Shown here one piece after another: positions 47,951-60,275 of a stretch of 64,000 nucleotides of DNA. The stretch lies in contig JANFOG010000001.1 in NCBI GenBank assembly GCA_024336345.1, positions 5,456,001-5,520,000 of the forward strand, in the 5' to 3' direction. Origin of the DNA: Mariannaea sp. PMI_226. Its lineage: Eukaryota > Ascomycota > Sordariomycetes > Hypocreales > Nectriaceae. Position numbers and translations under genes: made by a program. The notes under the pieces are model-generated. The model made no database searches and was not told the origin of the DNA. It was given only the letters and a program-made list of their open reading frames with translations. Every line of letters starts with the position of its first letter. Position 1 is the stretch's first letter.

Positions 47951-48777
47951 TTCTAATAGTAGAGTCGAAAAATCAAATAATAAATATGTTATTAATTTTA
48001 TAAAAGTCATAATTATAGTGAACATCTAAGTTTCAATGGTTATTTGTAAGGTTGCGTACAGATAATGATTAAAAGTGCGCCTCTCACTTGTGTGTGCTAC
48101 TTACTTGTGTGCGTCACTTACTTGTGGATTACATTATTAGCTTCCTTTTTATCAATAATACAAGAGACTCAGCCCTTTACAAATAGCATTTTTCCGGTGG
48201 AGCCTTAGGATAGGGACCATGACATTTAGGTAGTCGTCTTACCTTAAACAGCTCCTTTTCAACATGCATGCAGGACCTACTAGCCGAATGTTGATTCGCT
48301 TGACCTGCCGAAGATTTCGAATCTCACCAATAATGAGAGTGGCTAGACCACTTGAAGTTTTATTTAATTCAAATGGTACCTGCTGAGAAGCCCTTGGGTT
48401 GCCTGAGGGTATTCTAGCGGGTCCGCATCCTGACGGGCCGTATCCTGACGGAGCGTGTTCTGGCGGAGCGTGATCTGACGGAGCGTGTCCTGACGGAACA
48501 TATCGTATTTATTTATCGTATTTGCGACCGCCAAGCTTTGGCGCACTCAACGTCCAGTCAGCAATTACTTTTGACGGCTAAGGTCAGAGTATTATACTCA
48601 AATGGTGCCTAATGCAAGACTGATTATGCTCTATGAAATGTCATCCAATTACGCCAATCAAATTTGAAATTATATGCTAATACTAATTCGTAAATCCATA
48701 TTACTTAAATACGTTATATCTGGATCCAGAGTTCGCTGCTTAACACTGACAAAGACCAACTTTCCTGACTAGACATC
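47951..48777. other. Intergenic region with a minisatellite
   Basis: AT-rich DNA with the 15-bp minisatellite at 48427-48501. The right end (about 48600-48777) should hold the peroxidase promoter. No gene seen. Confidence 0.45.
48427..48501. repeat. 15-bp minisatellite, five units
   Basis: Five tandem units close to ATCCTGACGGAGCGT begin at 48427, 48442, 48457, 48472 and 48487, each with one to four changes. Because 15 is divisible by three, the minus strand reads as a five-residue RQDTL-like repeat inside a 60-codon frame. I think that frame is incidental. Confidence 0.85.
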
Positions 48778-49650
48778 ATGAAGGCTCTTGCGCTTACTCT
48801 CCTTGCTTTTGCACCATCAATCCTTGCATTCTCCGAGCCTAGAGGACATGAGTTTCGTGCAGCAGGGCCTTTCGACAGTACGTCTACTTTGCCAGCAAAT
48901 CTAGGAGCCCACGTTGACAATTTGAATCCCTATAGGTCGTTCACCCTGCCCTGGCCTAAATGCTCTAGCAAACCATGGCTATCTTCCACATGATGGCAAG
49001 AATATTGATTATGAAGCAATCAATAAAGCTGCACAAGCTGCCTACAACTTTGCACCAGGGTTTTACAGAGATGCTCTCAACCTACTCTTTACATTTAACA
49101 TTTCCACTACGAGTCGACCTAACGAAACTTTCAATCTTTTCGACCTAGCTAGGCACGATACAATTGAAGCTGATGGCTCAATCACTCGCAATGATATTTA
49201 CTTTGGGGATGATGTTCATTTTGATGCTTCGGTTTTTGCTCCTGTAGCAAATGATCTTAGGTTAAATCACTACCAATATTCTGATCGATTCGTCACGGTA
49301 GAGATGGCAGCCAAGGCTACTAAAAACCGCCTTGACCTTGCAAAGAGAATTAACCCAGAATTTAATGCTTCTACACAGCAACATGTGCTCGAATATGTCA
49401 CTACCGCGCTCTATCTTCTGACTGTATGGGACGCTGATGAGAATGCTGCGCCGAAGTCGTGGGTCAAAGTCTTGCTAGGTAACAACCTATTTAAAGCTAA
49501 AACATCTCGCATAGAAATAGTCACTAATGCGGAGTAGCGGAGGATCGAATTCCATTTAGAGAAGGATATAAGGCAACACTGACGAAGACTAGGGAGCAGC
49601 TTGATAACATGATCGAGGCCGTACGAGCTGTAGCTGGATGGAAGCCTTGA
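48778..49650 (+). CDS. Secreted heme-thiolate peroxidase (chloroperoxidase/Peroxidase_2 family)
   Basis: Three exons (48778-48877, 48936-49478, 49538-49650) give 251 residues, the size of short unspecific peroxygenases. A signal peptide (MKALALTLLAFAPSILAF) is followed by RSPCPGLNALANHGYLPHDG, whose Cys (about residue 38) is the proximal heme ligand. The distal region reads HDTIEADGSITRND; the family's acid-base Glu is present (about 111) in EAD, where chloroperoxidase has EHD and long peroxygenases EGD. The second intron (49479-49537) removes an apparent early stop and yields WVKVL-AEDRIPFREGYK, the usual C-terminus. The enzyme should be secreted and use peroxide to oxygenate or halogenate organic compounds. 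It lies 10 kb beyond the cluster among transposon relics, so a link to the pathway is not supported. Confidence 0.85.
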
Positions 49651-50929
49651 GGAGAAATTTTGGGCTCTGGAATGCTTCTTTCTATGTGAAGCTTGGCCCG
49701 CAGAGTTTTTACCCGGTTCTTGAGATACTCAGTTGGACATAACTATTTCCATCATTTTCATTGACAGTTAGAGGTGTGCTGTAACGGACCCCTTCAGGCG
49801 CTTTTAGTCAACCATTTAAATAAATTCGGTGCTTTTATCTAAATCTTACAAGTAACAACTATTACTTGGAACCAAGAAGGAAATGATAGAGCTAGTAAAG
49901 TCTGTTTACATAATGTTTTTAGGAGGAGCCGTTAATGGCTTCTTAACGCTCTTAACATTAGAGATACTACAAGAGCCTAAATAGAGATTCCCGGTTATCC
50001 TTCTCTTTAATATAGAAGGATGGGTTGATATCAGGGTTTAGCTCGGTCTGTGAGAAACCGTTGCTGAGGTAGGAGAAGCGGTTGCCCTGGTAGTCAGTAA
50101 CTAAATCATCCTAGTGGTGGTTAGGAAGGGCCTTTATGTTAGAAAACCTCTCGTTTCAATGCACTAAGGCAATTCGCTAATGATCCGATATTTTGAAACG
50201 GATTTGGGTGGCGCCTTTTTCACATTTCGATATTTAGTCATAGGTTGTAAAAAGACCGCCTATGCGTACCTTGGCGAAAATTACCAAGGATCCGTATAAG
50301 ATATGTGAAACTATGGCGGCCTAGTAGTTAATGCGAAATTCAAATCTATGTAGGGTTGGATTTTTTTGACCCACTTACATAGGGTAGATTTGGATTACCT
50401 TGATAGTGTCACGTCCTAAGTCAGCCTAAGATCACGTGCATATGGCCCCCACAAATTTCTCACCAATCAGCGTCAACTTAACTGTGAACCGATTAGCGAA
50501 CTCTTATAAGTTCACCCCAAGTTCACTTAAACCTATCGTGAACTAGCTCGGGTTCACTCCAGGTTCACATCGTTCACTTAGTATATAGGAGAAAAACAAA
50601 CCCGCTGTAAGAAGATGCCGACTGCTCAGCGACCGTTCGCCGAGCGCCCGGCGAATCCTGGGGTAAGCCCCGGTTAAACTTTGGGTAATCCTAAATGATA
50701 TAATAGCTTGCCGAACGGTGCCTAACCGCTCGGCAAGTTGAAGTCTAATAACATAATATAACCTACCCTTGAGTCTTGATATCACCCTGGCCAGTATCCC
50801 TTACACCCGCTCACAGGCTCGCCAGGTTTGTTTAGGGTTTGGATTGGGGTTAGTATTACTATATAAAGCTTGTTTGCTCTAGTGTTTCTAGTTTTCTATC
50901 TTACATTATAATATTCTAGGAAATAAATA
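49651..50929. other. Repeat-rich region with LTR-like pieces
   Basis: No intact gene. TGTAACGGACC at 49780 resembles the first bases of a gypsy LTR. A second LTR-like stretch starts at 50407. Short GTTCAC repeats and a CCGTTCGCC/TTGCCGAACGG inverted pair lie between 50480 and 50740. It is probably a mosaic of old insertions. Confidence 0.45.
50407..50805. mobile_element. Candidate solo LTR (gypsy-type)
   Basis: It begins TGTCACGTCCTAAGTCA, close to the TGTCACGGCCTAAATCA that opens the LTR at 52044. It shares later words (TCACGTG, CACCAATCA) and ends near CCCTTACA, like the GATCGTTACA end of that LTR. The length of about 399 bases also fits. No target-site duplication was seen, so the limits are uncertain. 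Confidence 0.35.
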
Positions 50930-51120
50930 GAATTCAAAGGGTAAAAAGAAAAGTATATAGAAAGAAATATATAAAAGGGAAGAATAAAGAAAGGAAGATA
51001 TATAAAAAGGAAAGATATATAAGGAAAGGAAGGTATATAATAAAGGAAGGTATATAGAATAGAAGGGTATATAGAAAAGGAAGGTATGTAGAAAAGGGAT
51101 ATATAGGAATGGAAGACATA
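50930..51120. repeat. Purine-rich GGAAGGTATATAGAAA-type repeat
   Basis: About 190 bases of diverged units of 15-25 bases, all variants of GGAAGGTATATAGAAAA. It lies just beyond the 3' end of the LINE fragment on the opposite strand and may be part of its 3' tail. The long open frames it creates on the minus strand (Tyr/Phe/Ile/Ser-rich) are artefacts of composition. Confidence 0.65.
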
Positions 51121-51198
51121 GGGAAAACCTAGCAAAAAGGTCTAGAAAGGGGAGCTATTCCGGGTGGGGGCCGGAATGATAGAGACTACAGAGGAGGC

Positions 51199-52043
51199 TC
51201 AAGTCTTAATCAAAATAAGACCAATGAAGGTATCAAGCCAGCTAGCTATAAAGGGCTCTAATAGCTCTTGGAGCTTCTTATAGGTCTTAGCTGTTTCCTT
51301 TTCCATAAGTCCTCCAGCAGAAAAGACCAAAGGATGAAAATATCTGCCCAAATAGGCATATTTCCTTCTTTTGTCTTCTGCTGCTTTAGAAAGGGTCTTA
51401 TGAGCTTCCTCTCTAGCTGAAATAGCTAAAATAGCTACGACTTTAACATTATAGAAATACCGGCTATTTCCTATAGAGGCAGAAAAGTCAGGTCTGCGGT
51501 CAGTTTCCCAAATATGGGGCTCTAATTCCACAATTAGGTTAGTCTTGTAAGAAAGGGCGTTTTTAAAGGCATAGACTATTTAGTTATGGCGGGAGGTCTA
51601 TTTCCTATTGGCTACTTTATATACATCTTTATGGTTATAGCTAGCTAGGCTGTCGCATTTGCTATAGCTATTCTCTATGGAAATAGTAGGTAAAAGGAAG
51701 CGATTCCTTATAGCTTTAGTAGCTTCTGGGTCTGCAAGGGTATGTTGTTTTTGGGTAGGCAAGACCCCAAGCCACTTACGGTTTAGATAGCTATTGTTTT
51801 CTAGTAGGGCAGGCAGCTGGGCAGCTGGAAGGGTGTTTTCTAGTCTCTCAAGCCGTTCCTTGTTGCTAGCTGCTAGGACTTCTTGGGCAGTTAGAATCGG
51901 GCTGGTTTTGGGACCAAAAGGCGAGCTATTTAGTAGGGAAAAACTGGGGGCTATATTGGCTATAACCTTCCTAGCTGTTTCCTTAGCTGCTTGATATAGC
52001 CCGTCAGCTAGGTCCTTGTGTATAGGAATTCCAAAGCCCCCAT
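51199..52043 (-). mobile_element. 3' part of a LINE (non-LTR retrotransposon), Tad-like
   Basis: The minus strand reads through a C-terminal region like that following the reverse transcriptase of fungal LINEs. It has KWLGVLPTQKQHTLADPEAT and RNRFLLP, then an RHN-IVYAFKNAL segment with two stops before it, then IVELEPHIWETDRRPDFSAS, FHPLVFSAGGLMEKETAKTY and WLDTFIGLILIKT up to the stop at 51199. Reverse transcriptase and endonuclease are absent. The element is cut at 52043, where a gypsy LTR begins, so the gypsy insertion is probably the younger event. The family name is from motif memory only. Confidence 0.5.
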
Positions 52044-52434
52044 TGTCACGGCCTAAATCATGACCTGCATTTAACTCACGTGTGACCCACTTTTTTCACA
52101 CCAATCACACAGGATCATGCCCGATCATCGCCAAGACCTTATGATCGCCTCATGATCCTGGGAACGATCAATTGAACGATCACTTACACGCAATCATGAA
52201 CCGCCATGATCGCCTTAGATAGTATCTAGTATATAAACCACAGTCATTACCATTAGATAGCCTACTTAGCCACTCAGCTTTCAATACAATTCAATTACCA
52301 CAATCTACTTATATATTACTAAATGTAATGCCGCGCCTTCTACCTACTCGCTTCTAGTATTATCTCTAATACTCTCCGCCAACATAAACCAATCACGACC
52401 GGTTTATCCCTTGGGAATAAGTCAGATCGTTACA
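52044..52434 (+). repeat. 5' LTR of the gypsy element
   Basis: It starts TGTCACGGCC and ends GATCGTTACA (TG...CA ends), 391 bases. It is less mutated than its partner and keeps fairly normal GC. Confidence 0.75.
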
Positions 52435-52559
52435 TATTGAAAGCTTTTATTTGGAAGTATCAACCTTATTATAAGCTACGGAAAGTAGATAGTTAAAACA
52501 CTTCTATTCAGAACCAACGTCGAACTGAATAGTATTATCATACATTGCAACCATATCTA

Positions 52560-53740
52560 GATCATGACCCATTAATAATAACACTAGCAACCCGCCACCA
52601 GCTTACAACAGGACACCCCCCAGCAATGCTAAAATGACTGCAGAAATATAACAACTTCAGACTTTAGTTCAAGCTATTCGAACCCAGCTGACTACCGCTC
52701 ACAGCCAGATAGTAACTCTGCAGGGACAAGTGCAAGCGTAGAATGACACGCCCCCAGCAGCCCCCCCAACAGCACCCCCTGCAAACAATCAGGAGCGCAA
52801 CAAAGAAGAATCAATCAAACCTCCTAAGCCCAACACCTTCAACGGAGATCCCAAGGATATTATGCCATTTATCACCAAAATAAATATATACTTCAAGTAA
52901 TTTCCAACCAAACTCACATCGCCAGAAGCCAAAGCCTTATTTACTTAAACTCGCCTTAAAAGCACTATAGCAATATAGTTTAAACCCATTATACATAACT
53001 ATTTAAAGCATAAAGATAATAAAATATTATAAAATCAAATCACCATTAACATCTTTACCAATTGGGAAAACTTTAAAGAAGTCTTAAAGGATATATTTGG
53101 ATTAGTTAATGAAGAAAGACAAGCCGCTATATAAATTTATAAGATTAAACAAATTCGGTTAGTTGCGGAATATGCCATCACCTTCTGATAGACCGCTAGC
53201 AAGCTTAAATGGGATAATAACATTCTCATCAAAATCTTCTATAAAGGACTAAAAGACTTAATTAAAGACAAGATCTATAAGATAGATAGACCCAATACTC
53301 TTACAGAATTCATCACTATAGCTATCAAAATTAATAAACGCAAGTACAAAAGATATAAGGAGAAAGCCAAAGAAAAGAGGAAGGGTAGACATACAGACTA
53401 TAACCCATATTACCCCAAATATAGCTAAGGGCATCAAAACAACCAACATAGCCAGCGACCTGCCAATAGGAACACCTCTTACGGATCTCATGCAGGACCT
53501 ATGGAATTAGGCAATATGCAAAAAGATATAACAAAGGTTAGGTGCTACAACTATAGTAAGCACGGACATATGGCCTACATTTGCCTAAAGCCAAAGAAAG
53601 ATAAGAAGTTTCAAAAGGTCCCAGAAGGTAAGAAAACCCTAAATGCTACTTATAAACAATATAATATACAAATGGTTGCTATACTCACAAAGGATAAGGA
53701 TCCCCAAGAAATACAACAAACCGCAGAAAGGATTGTCTGA
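52560..53740 (+). pseudogene. Gypsy gag relic with damaged zinc knuckle
   Basis: Translation with stops ignored shows a retrotransposon gag pattern (PPKPNTFNGDPKD, FGLVNEERQAA, FYKGLKDLIKDKI). A CCHC knuckle at about 53543-53583 has its second Cys replaced by Tyr (CYNYSKHGHMAYIC), a TGT/TGC to TAT/TAC change typical of RIP. Many stops are present. Confidence 0.75.
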
Positions 53741-55019
53741 TGGATTGAATTGAAATATAACCCCAACTTCAGAAAGCAACTTAAAGCAAAGCTACTCAAG
53801 AGAATAGCACTCAATATAACCAAGAATGCATGCACACAAAAGGGTACCGACCTTAAAACCCTTATATTGGCAAAAACAAGCCATATTCAACAAATGATAT
53901 AAGCATTAGACATAGGAAAAATGCAATCCAAGAAATGGACCCCTATACTAGAACCGGATGAAGAAGAACAACCATCTGACGAGAATTCGAAAACCTTTGC
54001 AAATATTAGCCGATACTACAATAAAAATAAAGAAAAAATAAGCCTTTTACCAATAGATAAGGAGTTAGTCAATAGAGTGTAAAACATAAAGCTTAAAAAA
54101 AGGTTTAGACTCATTTAGCCATACCTTACTAAATAAGAAGCCCAAAGAGCCACAAAGCTTAATATCTACAACCAGCACTTTAAAGAAGATCTAGAAGATA
54201 TTATTAAAGAAGAGTATAAACAGCAAATTAAGCTACTAGCATAGGTTATAAAGAGCTTTATAGAAAAACCAGCGGAAACCCCCACTAAAGCCCCAATAAC
54301 CCACTAGCCAAAAGCATATACCCAGATCCAGCAAGGACAGGATGCCTTAAGACCAAGATTCTATATCTATGGCATTATATATAAAGAAGTAAGGAAACTT
54401 AGGGAATAGAAATACCACCCCATCCCAGGAGACAACCCAATCTTACTATAGAATCACAAGAAATATCAATTCTTATTATAAATCTCTTATTTTAACATTT
54501 TATATGCCTAATACCAAAAAGAAAAGGTATACAATAATTGCTACCCCATATAACTATCTAGCAACCCAATTCGAGGATGGTATCTACACCAGAATTTCTA
54601 ATATAAAAAAGCCACATTGCGAAACAATAACCTCAAGATAACCTATCTAAAAGAATTAGATTGCAACTTCCCATATGAATGCATAAACCAAGGAAGAAAA
54701 GCGATTGATTGCAACAAACGCAAATACATCAAACACAAACGAGAGAAGCTTGACAACTATAGCCGCACAGTAAGACAAAAGAGCTTAAGACTCTCTAAAA
54801 AATAGAAAGAATGGCTAGAAGAAATTCAATATAAGCTAGAAGAGATGCTTTATATTAAACATTTAGGAAAAGCCAAGTGCCAATTATAGAAAAACAATAG
54901 CCCCAGCAAATGCCTACAGAAGAATTAATAAAAGCTCTAAATAATACAAATAAGTCCAATATAGAAAAACAACCTCTCAAAATGGTATTAGAGGTTAGAA
55001 TTAAGGGCGAATGAATACA

Positions 55020-58000
55020 CATAATGGTAGACAGCGGAGCAGAGATGAACATTATTAACCCACAAATTATCAATTGTCTCCAGCTGCTATGGGAGGATAA
55101 GTCTCTACCTTATATAATATAAAATGCTGATAGAGCCAAATTTGATTATAAAGGAGAAAGGATTACTTAACAAACTGATCATTTGCTAACCTTTATCTAC
55201 AATAAAGAATAGGAAATATCTTTCAACATTATACCCCTTAAGAAATACAATATAATCCTTAATTACCTATAATTATACCAATATGACCCACTAATTAATT
55301 GGCATATTAATTAGGTATAAGCCTTTTGAGGTAATATAGCCAATATTCAGGAAGATTTACAAAAAGAATTGAGATTTCAGGGCACTATCAATAAGGAAGT
55401 AGTAAGCCCGGCTGAAGAATACATAAGGAAACACATAGATAACACAAAGTCACACCTCTAGCCACCCAAAGAAACACAACACAAACAGACAAACAAACTA
55501 AAGAAAAGAATCCAGCAAACCATTGCCACTATAAGAAAGCACTTCACATAAATAAATAAAAACCTTAAAAAGTAAGAAAAAATCCTAGCAAAAGACAGGC
55601 TTAAGAACATACCAAATAAATACTAGATCTACAAATCACTCTTCAGAGAAGAACTCAAGATAGGACTACCAACACACAGCAAATAAGACCATAAGATATA
55701 ACTTAAGGAAGGAATAATAACCATATTCCACAAAATTTACAATCTTAACAAAACACAACTTAAAATGCTTAAAGACTATCTTAATAATATATTAGCAAAA
55801 GAATATATTAAAGAATCTAGCTCAAAAGCTAAATACTTAATTATATTTATCCCCAAAAAGGATGGAAAACTACAACTTATTATAGACTACTACAGGCTTA
55901 ATAATATAATGGTTAAGGATAAAACACCATTACCCCTAATTAGCAAACTAAAGGACCGACTCTACGGGATGAAAGTCTTCACCACGCTCAACCTTAAGGA
56001 AGCCTACAACTTAATCCACATCAAAAAAGGTCATAAATAGAAAACCGCGTTTAGAACGAAATTCAGACTCTTTAAATACCTTATAATACCTTTCGGACTC
56101 ACCAATGTACTAATAATATTCCAACAAATAATCAATAACGTGCTATGGGAGTACCTAAACATATTTATAATATACTATCTAGACAATATCCTCATCTTCT
56201 CCAGAACGGAAGAAGAACATACAAAATACATTTATAAGGTACTAAAGCTACTATAAGATGCCAAATTACTAATTAAACCTAAAAAAGTTATTTTTATATT
56301 TCGGAAGTTGAATTTCTAGGACACTACATCTCCTATAATAAGATATAAATAGATATAAAGAAAATATCAGCCATTAAGGACTAGCCAATACTAACGATAG
56401 TCAAGGAAGTACAAGCCTTCCTAAAATTTACAAACTATTACCATAAGTTCCTCCAGAACTTTAGGCAAATAGTGATACCACTTATTGAGTTAATTAAGAA
56501 GGATAAAACCTTTTAGTGATTACTAATAGCATAGGAAGCCTTCGACTAGATTAAGGATTTAATTCTCAGCGAACCAATACTCAAGATATTTGACCCCAAA
56601 TGACCTATTGAATTAAAGACAGACTCCTTAGACTTCACATTAGGAGCCCAAATTGGACAAAGGGACAATAATGAAAAACTACATTCAGTAGCCTTCTATT
56701 CCTACAAGCTATATAGAGTAGAACTCAATTACCCTATTTATAATAAGGAGTTCCTCACCATAATCTAAGTCTTCAAAGAATTTCGACACTATCTCTTAGG
56801 AAGCCACCACCAAATCAAGGTCTTCACAGACCACAAGAATATCGCTCATTTTGCTATAATGTAAGAACTTAATAGAAGATAATTATAATATGTAGAATAC
56901 CTATTAGAATTTGATTATATCATTATTTATAAAAAAGGATTGGAGAATGGAAGAGCTAATGCCATCAGCCAACAAACTGACTTCAATATAAGAAAACCCA
57001 AAATAAATAAATAACTTCTAATACTTACGAAAGAAAGACACTACACTCAGAAGTATATCACTAATATATAGAAAACAAAAACCATAGGAATTATAACACA
57101 AAAAGAAATGCCTAAAGGATCTTATGGAATACACAAAGTGGAATAGGGAAATCCATTATTATAATAAATCCTAAAGTATAATACAAAACTTTCAAAAGAT
57201 AAATAAATAGACAAACAACAAGTTCCAGCAAAACTAAAAGAGCCACTTATCAAAAAAATGCATAAACATCCACTCCACGGACATTAAGGAATCACAAAAA
57301 CCCTAAAATGGATCAAAATGACATTCACATTTCCTAACATTAAGAAAACAATTTAGAAAATCATTAAATAATGCAAAATATACACCAAAAGTAAAGTGCG
57401 ACGGCATAAGCCCTATGGACTTTTGCAACCTCTACTAGTTGCCACACAACCATGGGACACAATCACTATAGACTTCATTATGAAGTTGCCCATATCACTA
57501 GACCTAGCAACCAAAGAAGCTTATAATAATATCCTCATAGTTATTAATTGACTTATAAAATTCGCTTATTTTATTCCTTATAAAGAAGGAATAAATGCAG
57601 AACAATTTTCTTATATTTTTATAAATAATATTTTCAGAATTTATAGGTTACCAACCGAGATCTTATTAGACAGAAGACTACCATTCTTTTCGAAGTTTTG
57701 GCAGTGCCTTATGACTAGAATCGGATTGAACCACAAATTGACCATAGCATAAAGACCTTCAGTCAATAGACAAACTAAACGAATAAATTAGATCGTCAAG
57801 ATATACCTATATAATTATATTAACTATAGATAAAACAATTAGGTTAAAAAATTACCAATCGCCCAATTTGCATAAAATATAACTTATAATGAAATAATGA
57901 AGTTAACACCAGCCTATACCAATTTTGGATTTACCCCGGATGCTTATAGAATAATTGATAAAAACACATCAATTGCCCCAACAGCAATATTCAAATTAGA

Positions 58001-58300
58001 TGAACTTAAGAATTTACATAAAGAAATATGCATAGAAATCTCATTTATATAAAAATAATACAAAAAATACTACAATCAGAAAAGATTAGAAGGACTAACT
58101 TTTCAAAAGGGAGATATAATATTAATCACTATAAAAAACATCACTACAAAACAACCAAATAAAAAACTTGACTATAAGTACATCGGACCATACCCTATTG
58201 AAGAAAAAATCGGAGAAAATAACTATAAACTCAAGCTACCCCCAACCATCAGAATTCACCCCATCTTCTACGTCTTATTGTTGGAAACAATGGAAGATAC
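55020..58300 (+). pseudogene. Gypsy pol relic (PR-RT-RH-IN-chromo)
   Basis: Protease core MVDSGAEMN is near 55024. Reverse transcriptase spans about 55765-56280, with the catalytic box reading YLDN instead of YLDD (about 56175). RNase H spans about 56600-56870 (LKTDSLDFTLGA, FTDHKNI). Integrase spans about 57230-57750, with a damaged HHCC region and TITIDFIMKLP. A chromodomain-like segment (IHPIFYVLLLE) ends near 58295. Stops occur throughout, mostly where Trp or Gln codons are expected. It is not coding. Confidence 0.75.
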
Positions 58301-59886
58301 CATCATGGTGAACACTGGGAAAACTCATAGCAGGCTGTGTACCAAAGCAATCAGTGTCGGGTTAGGGTCCAACTTTTTCCTAATTTCTCTTTAGCATTTT
58401 CAAACCCAAATTTAAAAATCCACCCCATACCTTCCCCCATCTTACTAACCCAACCCTCTTTTCATTTTTAAACCCAGGTTTGAAATCCAATCCAACTCTT
58501 TCCCTATCCTACCTCTCGACTTTCTACTCATTTTCAAACCCAAGTGTAAAACTTACCTAATAACCACTTTATCCCCTCCCCTCTTCTCTATACCTACTAC
58601 CTACCCATACTTCTGCTAATGCCAAACAAGATCTTCCTACCAAAAGAATCCCAATGCCCCCACCCAATCACAACCATCCACCAAATACCAATGGAGCTTT
58701 TCTGCATGCATCTATCATATATACTTATTATACAATGCCTTACTGCCAAACACATAACTACTACCACCACTCACCCCACATTCATCAATCTTACAAACCA
58801 CCAAGCCACTCCTCCCTACATAAACTCTTTTAATATCATAACCCCCTACCATATTGACTTTATAATATCCCCTAATGTATTGCCTAAGATAGTCCTATCG
58901 CAAGAATGCCCTCTCACCCTAATATTCAGCACAATAAGCACAAGAATATCGCACATCTCCGCCATTTTTGCACCTTATGTAACGATCCAGAACATTAGAC
59001 CTAGAGAAATGCTTGCCACAAATACATACAAATAGTTAATACTTGCTCTATATGCCATGACGATTGAGCGCCGTCTTTAATGTAAATGTCTTTCCACAGT
59101 AGATATAAATACATTGATGGTTGCTGCTAAGAATAGCAACTACATACAAGGTAGTCAAGCCTTATTGGCCTACCTCCTAACTATTACTATTTTGCCAGCA
59201 CCTAACTAACCGCAATTAGCCAACCAATAAAAAAAAAACTTACCCAGTCTGCATCACTTCTAATGCAGCCCATTCATAAAACTCTACCGTCTGATAAGGT
59301 ACGCCCACCCAGCCATCAAAACCACTCCAATTGCCAATATAATCACCTATTGCCAAATTATTATCCATTTTAAACCTAATATAGTTTAATATAATCCTAT
59401 TTATTTAGTCTTTAAGAGAAGTATAATATCCAAACGCTTGGTGCTTGGTGCTTATAATTAGACCTAAACCCTTATGCTAACTAAAGTCTTGGAAGCCCTA
59501 CTAAACTATAAAAGAAGAAAATGGGGAAGAATAGCATAAAGATATTGGGAAGACTAACTTATCTTAACTTACACCTAAACCACAGATCCTGCCCACCCCC
59601 TAATATTTGCCCTAACACTAAGGAGGAAGGGCGGGCCGCCTGGCATAACACCACCCGCCCTATTATGCCCCACCCTACAAAGAGGGAGTCTGCTATATCT
59701 AGCTAATTAACTTTATATTTTGACCTCTTCCTCTGCCCCCCCTAATATATCCCTAACCTCCTTGCTCATTTTATCCAAATCTATTACTTTAATTTAGCTT
59801 AAACTTTTCTCCTCTAGAAAATATCTATTACACTTTTCAAACCCAGGTTTAAAAAAAGAAAAACCCATTTTTACCTCCAAATCCAC
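58300..59886. other. AT-rich insert between gypsy pol and the 3' LTR
   Basis: No recognisable domain. A Thr/Ile/His-rich open frame at 58619-59035 looks like a composition effect. The left part has diverged tandem units of about 70 bases, each beginning with TTTCAAACCCA. Confidence 0.4.
58393..58565. repeat. Degenerate tandem repeat of about 70 bp
   Basis: Three units begin CATTTTCAAACCCA, CATTTTTAAACCCA and CATTTTCAAACCCA and continue with C-rich text. The second contains the near-palindrome AAACCCAGGTTT. Similar words occur at about 59837 and 63295. Confidence 0.55.
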
Positions 59887-60275
59887 TATTACGGCCTAAT
59901 TACATATAGCTTATATGACCAACATCGCCCCATAAATACAACATCCTCATCTATACTACCTCCCCGCCATTCAATTAGCATTAGCTTATTACTATAATTA
60001 TAAGCCATCTTAGAACATTACCTTTATAATAATAATCCTCATATCCATTACCCAACAAAGAAATTACAATTATTACCACTAGATAGTCTATTTAGCTACT
60101 TAACTTTCAATATATCTTACTTACTATAACCTACCTATATATTACCAGACATAACACCCAATGCCACACCTATTAAACACCTAATGCAATTATACTTAAA
60201 AATCTCCATCATTCTCTACCAATACAAACCTATTACCACCTGCTTTGTCCCTTAGGAATCGATCAGACTATTACA
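59887..60275 (+). repeat. 3' LTR of the gypsy element
   Basis: It starts TATTACGGCC and ends GACTATTACA, 389 bases. It aligns along its length with the 5' LTR (for example CTATATATTACCAGA against CTTATATATTACTAAA), but with many C-to-T and G-to-A changes and a lower GC content. Confidence 0.7.

Larger units (their letters stand above)
52044..60275 (+). mobile_element. Degenerate Ty3/gypsy LTR retrotransposon (RIP-mutated)
   Basis: Two related LTRs (52044-52434 and 59887-60275) enclose gag, protease, reverse transcriptase, RNase H, integrase and a chromodomain-like end, in the order of fungal gypsy elements. The whole interior is full of TAG/TAA stops and C-to-T/G-to-A changes, so it is inactive. 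About 1.5 kb of unrelated AT-rich sequence (58300-59886) lies between the end of pol and the 3' LTR, which suggests a nested insertion or a long 3' region. The flanks (CCCAT and ATTAG) do not form a target-site duplication. Confidence 0.8.

Noticed and set aside
48427..48501. CRISPR-like array
   Set aside because: Units are directly abutting with no spacers, in a eukaryotic genome.
48364..48546. 60-codon minus-strand gene with RQDTL repeats
   Set aside because: It is a reading of the 15-base minisatellite with no protein-like flanks.
49471..49560. Early stop making the peroxidase a pseudogene
   Set aside because: An intron at 49479-49537 removes the stop and recovers the family's normal C-terminus.
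50896..51135. Tyr/Phe/Ile-rich minus-strand membrane protein
   Set aside because: It is the complement of a purine-rich tandem repeat.
58619..59035. Gene for a 138-residue protein
   Set aside because: Thr/Ile/His/Pro-rich composition follows from AT- and C-rich repeat DNA; no domain and no splice or promoter support.
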